Assembly (NCBI RefSeq): GCF_003864295.1
Contig: NZ_BDQK01000013.1
Span: 744,001 to 808,000 of the forward strand
Direction: 5' to 3'
Origin: Aphanothece sacrum FPU1
Lineage (GTDB): Bacteria; Cyanobacteriota; Cyanobacteriia; Cyanobacteriales; Microcystaceae
Length of the DNA stretch: 64,000 bases
Within the stretch, counting starts at the first letter, position 1, and each line of letters opens with the position of its first letter. A program made the position numbers and the translations under genes. This document shows, piece by piece, positions 61,159 through 64,000 of this stretch. The notes beneath the pieces were generated by a model, which was not told where the DNA came from, did not search any database, and saw only the letters and a program-made list of their open reading frames with translations.

Positions 61159-64000
61159 ATGACGGAAATAAATGATTTTAATAAAGCGGTTAGTCGAGGG
61201 ACTGTTACCGTAAAAGTTAATAATCCTCCCTTGGCAGTTAATGATAATCAGATTACTCAAAAAAACACCCCAATTACCATTCTAGCCTCTGATTTATTAG
61301 GCAATGATAAAGATCTTGATGGCAATCCATTAACCCTTACTGGTGTCAATAATGGGGTCAATGGAACCGTCGCTCTTAATAGTAAGGGAAATGTAGTTTT
61401 TACCCCTAAGGCTAATTTTGCAGGAGCAGCTAGTTTTACTTATAATGTTAGTGATGGAAATCAAGGTGTTAGTCGAGGGATTGTTACCGTAAAAGTTAAT
61501 AATCCTCCCTTGGCAGTTAATGATAATCAGATTACTCAAAAAAACACCCCAATTACCATTCTAGCCTCTGATTTATTAGGCAATGATAAAGATCTTGATG
61601 GCAATCCATTAACCCTTACTGGTGTCAATAATGGGGTCAATGGAACCGTCGCTCTTAATAGTAAGGGAAATGTAGTTTTTACCCCTAAGGCTAATTTTGC
61701 AGGAGCAGCTAGTTTTACTTATAATGTTAGTGATGGAAATCAAGGTGTTAGTAAAGGGACTGTTACCGTAAAAGTTAATAATCCTCCCTTGGCAGTTAAT
61801 GATAATCAGATTACTCAAAAAAACACCCCAATTACCATTCTAGCCTCTGATTTATTAGGCAATGATAAAGATGCTGATGGCAATCCATTAACCCTTACTG
61901 GTGTCAATAATGGGGTCAATGGAACCGTCGCTCTTAATAGTAAGGGAAATGTAGTTTTTACTCCTAATGATAATTTTGCAGGAGCAGCTAGTTTTACTTA
62001 TACTATTAGTGATGGAAATCAAGGTGTTAGTCAAGGGATTGTTACCGTAAAAGTTAATAATCCTCCCTTGGCAGTTAATGATAATCAGATTACTCAAAAA
62101 AACACCCCAATTACCATTCTAGCCTCTGATTTATTAGGCAATGATGAAGATCTTGATGGCAATCCATTAACCCTTACTGGTGTCAATAATGGGGTCAATG
62201 GAACCGTCGCTCTTAATAGTAAGGGAGATGTAGTTTTTACCCCTAAGGCCAATTTTGCAGGAGCAGCTAGTTTTACTTATAATGTTAGTGATGGAAATCA
62301 AGGTGTTAGTAAAGGGACTGTTACCGTAAAAGTTAATAATCCTCCCTTGGCAGTTAATGATAATCAGATTACTCAAAAAAACACCCCAATTACCATTCTA
62401 GCCTCTGATTTATTAGGCAATGATAAAGATGCTGATGGCAATCCATTAACCCTTACTGGTGTCAATAATGGGGTCAATGGAACCGTCGCTCTTAATAGTA
62501 AGGGAAATGTAGTTTTTACTCCTAATGATAATTTTGCAGGAGCAGCTAGTTTTACTTATACTATTAGTGATGGAAATCAAGGTGTTAGTCGAGGGATTGT
62601 TACCGTAAAAGTTAATAATCCTCCCTTGGCAGTTAATGATAATCAGATTACTCAAAAAAACACCCCAATTACCATTCTAGCCTCTGATTTATTAGGCAAT
62701 GATGAAGATCTTGATGGCAATCCATTAACCCTTACTGGTGTCAATAATGGGGTCAATGGAACCGTCGCTCTTAATAGTAAGGGAAATGTAGTTTTTACTC
62801 CTAATGATAATTTTGCAGGAGCAGCTAGTTTTACTTATACTATTAGTGATGGAAATCAAGGTGTTAGTCAAGGGATTGTTACCGTAAAAGTTAATAATCC
62901 TCCCTTGGCAGTTAATGATAATCAGATTACTCAAAAAAACACCCCAATTACCATTCTAGCCTCTGATTTATTAGGCAATGATAAAGATGCTGATGGCAAT
63001 CCATTAACCCTTACTGGTGTCAATAATGGGGTCAATGGAACCGTCGCTCTTAATAGTAAGGGAGATGTAGTTTTTACCCCTAAGGCCAATTTTGCAGGAG
63101 CAGCTAGTTTTACTTATAATGTTAGTGATGGAAATCAAGGTGTTAGTCGAGGGATTGTTACCGTAAAAGTTAATAATCCTCCCTTGGCAGTTAATGATAA
63201 TCAGATTACTCAAAAAAACACCCCAATTACCATTCTAGCCTCTGATTTATTAGGCAATGATAAAGATGCTGATGGCAATCCATTAACCCTTACTGGTGTC
63301 AATAATGGGGTCAATGGAACCGTCGCTCTTAATAGTAAGGGAAATGTAGTTTTTACTCCTAATGATAATTTTGCAGGAGCAGCTAGTTTTACTTATAATG
63401 TTAGTGATGGAAATCAAGGTGTTAGTCGAGGGATTGTTACCGTAAAAGTTAATAATCCTCCCTTGGCAGTTAATGATAATCAGATTACTCAAAAAAACAC
63501 CCCAATTACCATTCTAGCCTCTGATTTATTAGGCAATGATGAAGATCTTGATGGCAATCCATTAACCCTTACTGGTGTCAATAATGGGGTCAATGGAACC
63601 GTCGCTCTTAATAGTAAGGGAAATGTAGTTTTTACTCCTAATGATAATTTTGCAGGAGCAGCTAGTTTTACTTATACTATTAGTGATGGAAATCAAGGTG
63701 TTAGTCAAGGGATTGTTACCGTAAAAGTTAATAATCCTCCCTTGGCAGTTAATGATAATCAGATTACTCAAAAAAACACCCCAATTACCATTCTAGCCTC
63801 TGATTTATTAGGCAATGATAAAGATGCTGATGGCAATCCATTAACCCTTACTGGTGTCAATAATGGGGTCAATGGAACCGTCGCTCTTAATAGTAAGGGA
63901 GATGTAGTTTTTACCCCTAAGGCCAATTTTGCAGGAGCAGCTAGTTTTACTTATAATGTTAGTGATGGAAATCAAGGTGTTAGTAAAGGGACTGTTACCG
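61159..64000 (+). CDS. Giant tandem Ig/cadherin-like repeat protein (partial, runs off the edge)
   Basis: From ATG 61159 the frame stays open for at least 947 codons. After a ten-residue start (MTEINDFNKA) it consists of 93-residue modules of the VCBS/'tandem-95' cadherin-like type: NPPLAVNDNQITQKNTPITI, LASDLLGND, GNPLTLTGVNNG, VVFTP.ANFAGAASFTY, SDGNQGVS.G. The calcium-type acidic motif (NDKDLDGN or variants) is in every module. Proteins of this type are surface adhesins usually secreted by type I systems, which agrees with the absence of a signal peptide. The N-terminus joins straight into the tail of a module (SRGTVTVKV), as if an earlier part was deleted. Confidence 0.85.
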   Translation, partial: MTEINDFNKAVSRGTVTVKVNNPPLAVNDNQITQKNTPITILASDLLGNDKDLDGNPLTLTGVNNGVNGTVALNSKGNVVFTPKANFAGAASFTYNVSDGNQGVSRGIVTVKVNNPPLAVNDNQITQKNTPITILASDLLGNDKDLDGNPLTLTGVNNGVNGTVALNSKGNVVFTPKANFAGAASFTYNVSDGNQGVSKGTVTVKVNNPPLAVNDNQITQKNTPITILASDLLGNDKDADGNPLTLTGVNNGVNGTVALNSKGNVVFTPNDNFAGAASFTYTISDGNQGVSQGIVTVKVNNPPLAVNDNQITQKNTPITILASDLLGNDEDLDGNPLTLTGVNNGVNGTVALNSKGDVVFTPKANFAGAASFTYNVSDGNQGVSKGTVTVKVNNPPLAVNDNQITQKNTPITILASDLLGNDKDADGNPLTLTGVNNGVNGTVALNSKGNVVFTPNDNFAGAASFTYTISDGNQGVSRGIVTVKVNNPPLAVNDNQITQKNTPITILASDLLGNDEDLDGNPLTLTGVNNGVNGTVALNSKGNVVFTPNDNFAGAASFTYTISDGNQGVSQGIVTVKVNNPPLAVNDNQITQKNTPITILASDLLGNDKDADGNPLTLTGVNNGVNGTVALNSKGDVVFTPKANFAGAASFTYNVSDGNQGVSRGIVTVKVNNPPLAVNDNQITQKNTPITILASDLLGNDKDADGNPLTLTGVNNGVNGTVALNSKGNVVFTPNDNFAGAASFTYNVSDGNQGVSRGIVTVKVNNPPLAVNDNQITQKNTPITILASDLLGNDEDLDGNPLTLTGVNNGVNGTVALNSKGNVVFTPNDNFAGAASFTYTISDGNQGVSQGIVTVKVNNPPLAVNDNQITQKNTPITILASDLLGNDKDADGNPLTLTGVNNGVNGTVALNSKGDVVFTPKANFAGAASFTYNVSDGNQGVSKGTVT
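61222..64000 (+). repeat. Ten tandem 279-bp coding repeats (9 full, 1 cut by edge)
   Basis: Unit starts (AATCCTCCCTTGG) at 61222, 61501, 61780, 62059, 62338, 62617, 62896, 63175, 63454 and 63733: exactly 279 bp each. Units differ at only a few fixed spots, chiefly DKDLDG/DKDADG/DEDLDG, GNVV/GDVV, PKAN/PNDN, YNVS/YTIS and SRGI/SKGT/SQGI/SRGT, and these are reshuffled between units. This implies recent amplification with gene conversion. Confidence 0.95.

Noticed and set aside
61330-63771. Nine identical-length 69-aa frames on the minus strand, one per 279-bp unit
   Set aside because: They are antisense shadows of the plus-strand repeat gene, which is open across all units and encodes recognisable cadherin-like modules.
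61222-64000. Regular array as a possible CRISPR
   Set aside because: The unit is 279 bp, coding, contiguous and without spacers.

Overview
The window looks like chromosome of a low-GC, probably unicellular cyanobacterium of the Crocosphaera/Cyanothece/Aphanothece kind. Evidence: HIP1 octamers (GCGATCGC, for example near 695, 9023 and 18036), the cyanobacteria-specific genes ldpA and ycf45, an nrtABC-type transporter with the cyanobacterial NrtC fusion, REP-like palindromes and CCCCTAA short tandem repeats. Species was not determined. I saw no rRNA, tRNA or CRISPR array.

Layout. 1-3.7 kb: minus-strand nrtA-nrtB-nrtC (nrtC runs off the left edge) with an NtcA-like site upstream. 3.8-6.7 kb: a catalase-fold protein, then an IscB (OMEGA nuclease) element flanked by 65-bp direct repeats. 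7-10.7 kb: a YdeP/FdhF-like molybdopterin oxidoreductase and its likely sulfurtransferase FdhD, with a HigB/HigA-like toxin-antitoxin pair between them. 10.7-20.4 kb: a serpin with an odd reactive loop, an ExbB/ExbD pair, a solute-binding lipoprotein, yidD, a double GNAT protein, ldpA and ycf45. 20.4-22.4 kb: repeat-rich, with a TVP38 protein and a decayed coding relic. 22.4-31.6 kb: signalling, with an Uma2 nuclease, two tandem paralogous hybrid kinases, and a REC-GGDEF-EAL gene split by a one-base frameshift. 31.8-33.6 kb: a complete IS200/IS605 element (tnpB, tnpA). 34-43 kb: a DUF697 GTPase, an HTTM pair, a DALR protein, small surface-sugar genes and dxs. 43.3-53.7 kb: an HTH-NACHT (bacterial NLR-like) protein, a third hybrid kinase with a response regulator, a truncated IS607 transposase, a TrmJ-like methyltransferase, a class A beta-lactamase-fold protein, an orphan antitoxin, yraN and a pentapeptide protein. 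53.8-60.7 kb: a minus-strand exopolysaccharide cluster (two sulfotransferases, Wzy-like polymerase, 2OG-Fe(II) oxygenase, UDP-uronate epimerase, Wzx-like flippase). 61.1 kb to the right edge: one plus-strand gene of at least 947 codons made of ten near-identical 279-bp Ig/cadherin-like modules.

The main themes are nitrogen import, signalling through phosphorelay and c-di-GMP, a sulfated surface polysaccharide next to a giant repeat adhesin, and a dense layer of small mobile DNA. The most interesting link is in that mobile layer. The terminal hairpins of the transposase-less IscB element and of the complete IS200/IS605 element 27 kb away share one architecture and flanking bases, with compensatory changes in the stem. 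This suggests that a Y1 transposase of this type moves IscB in trans.
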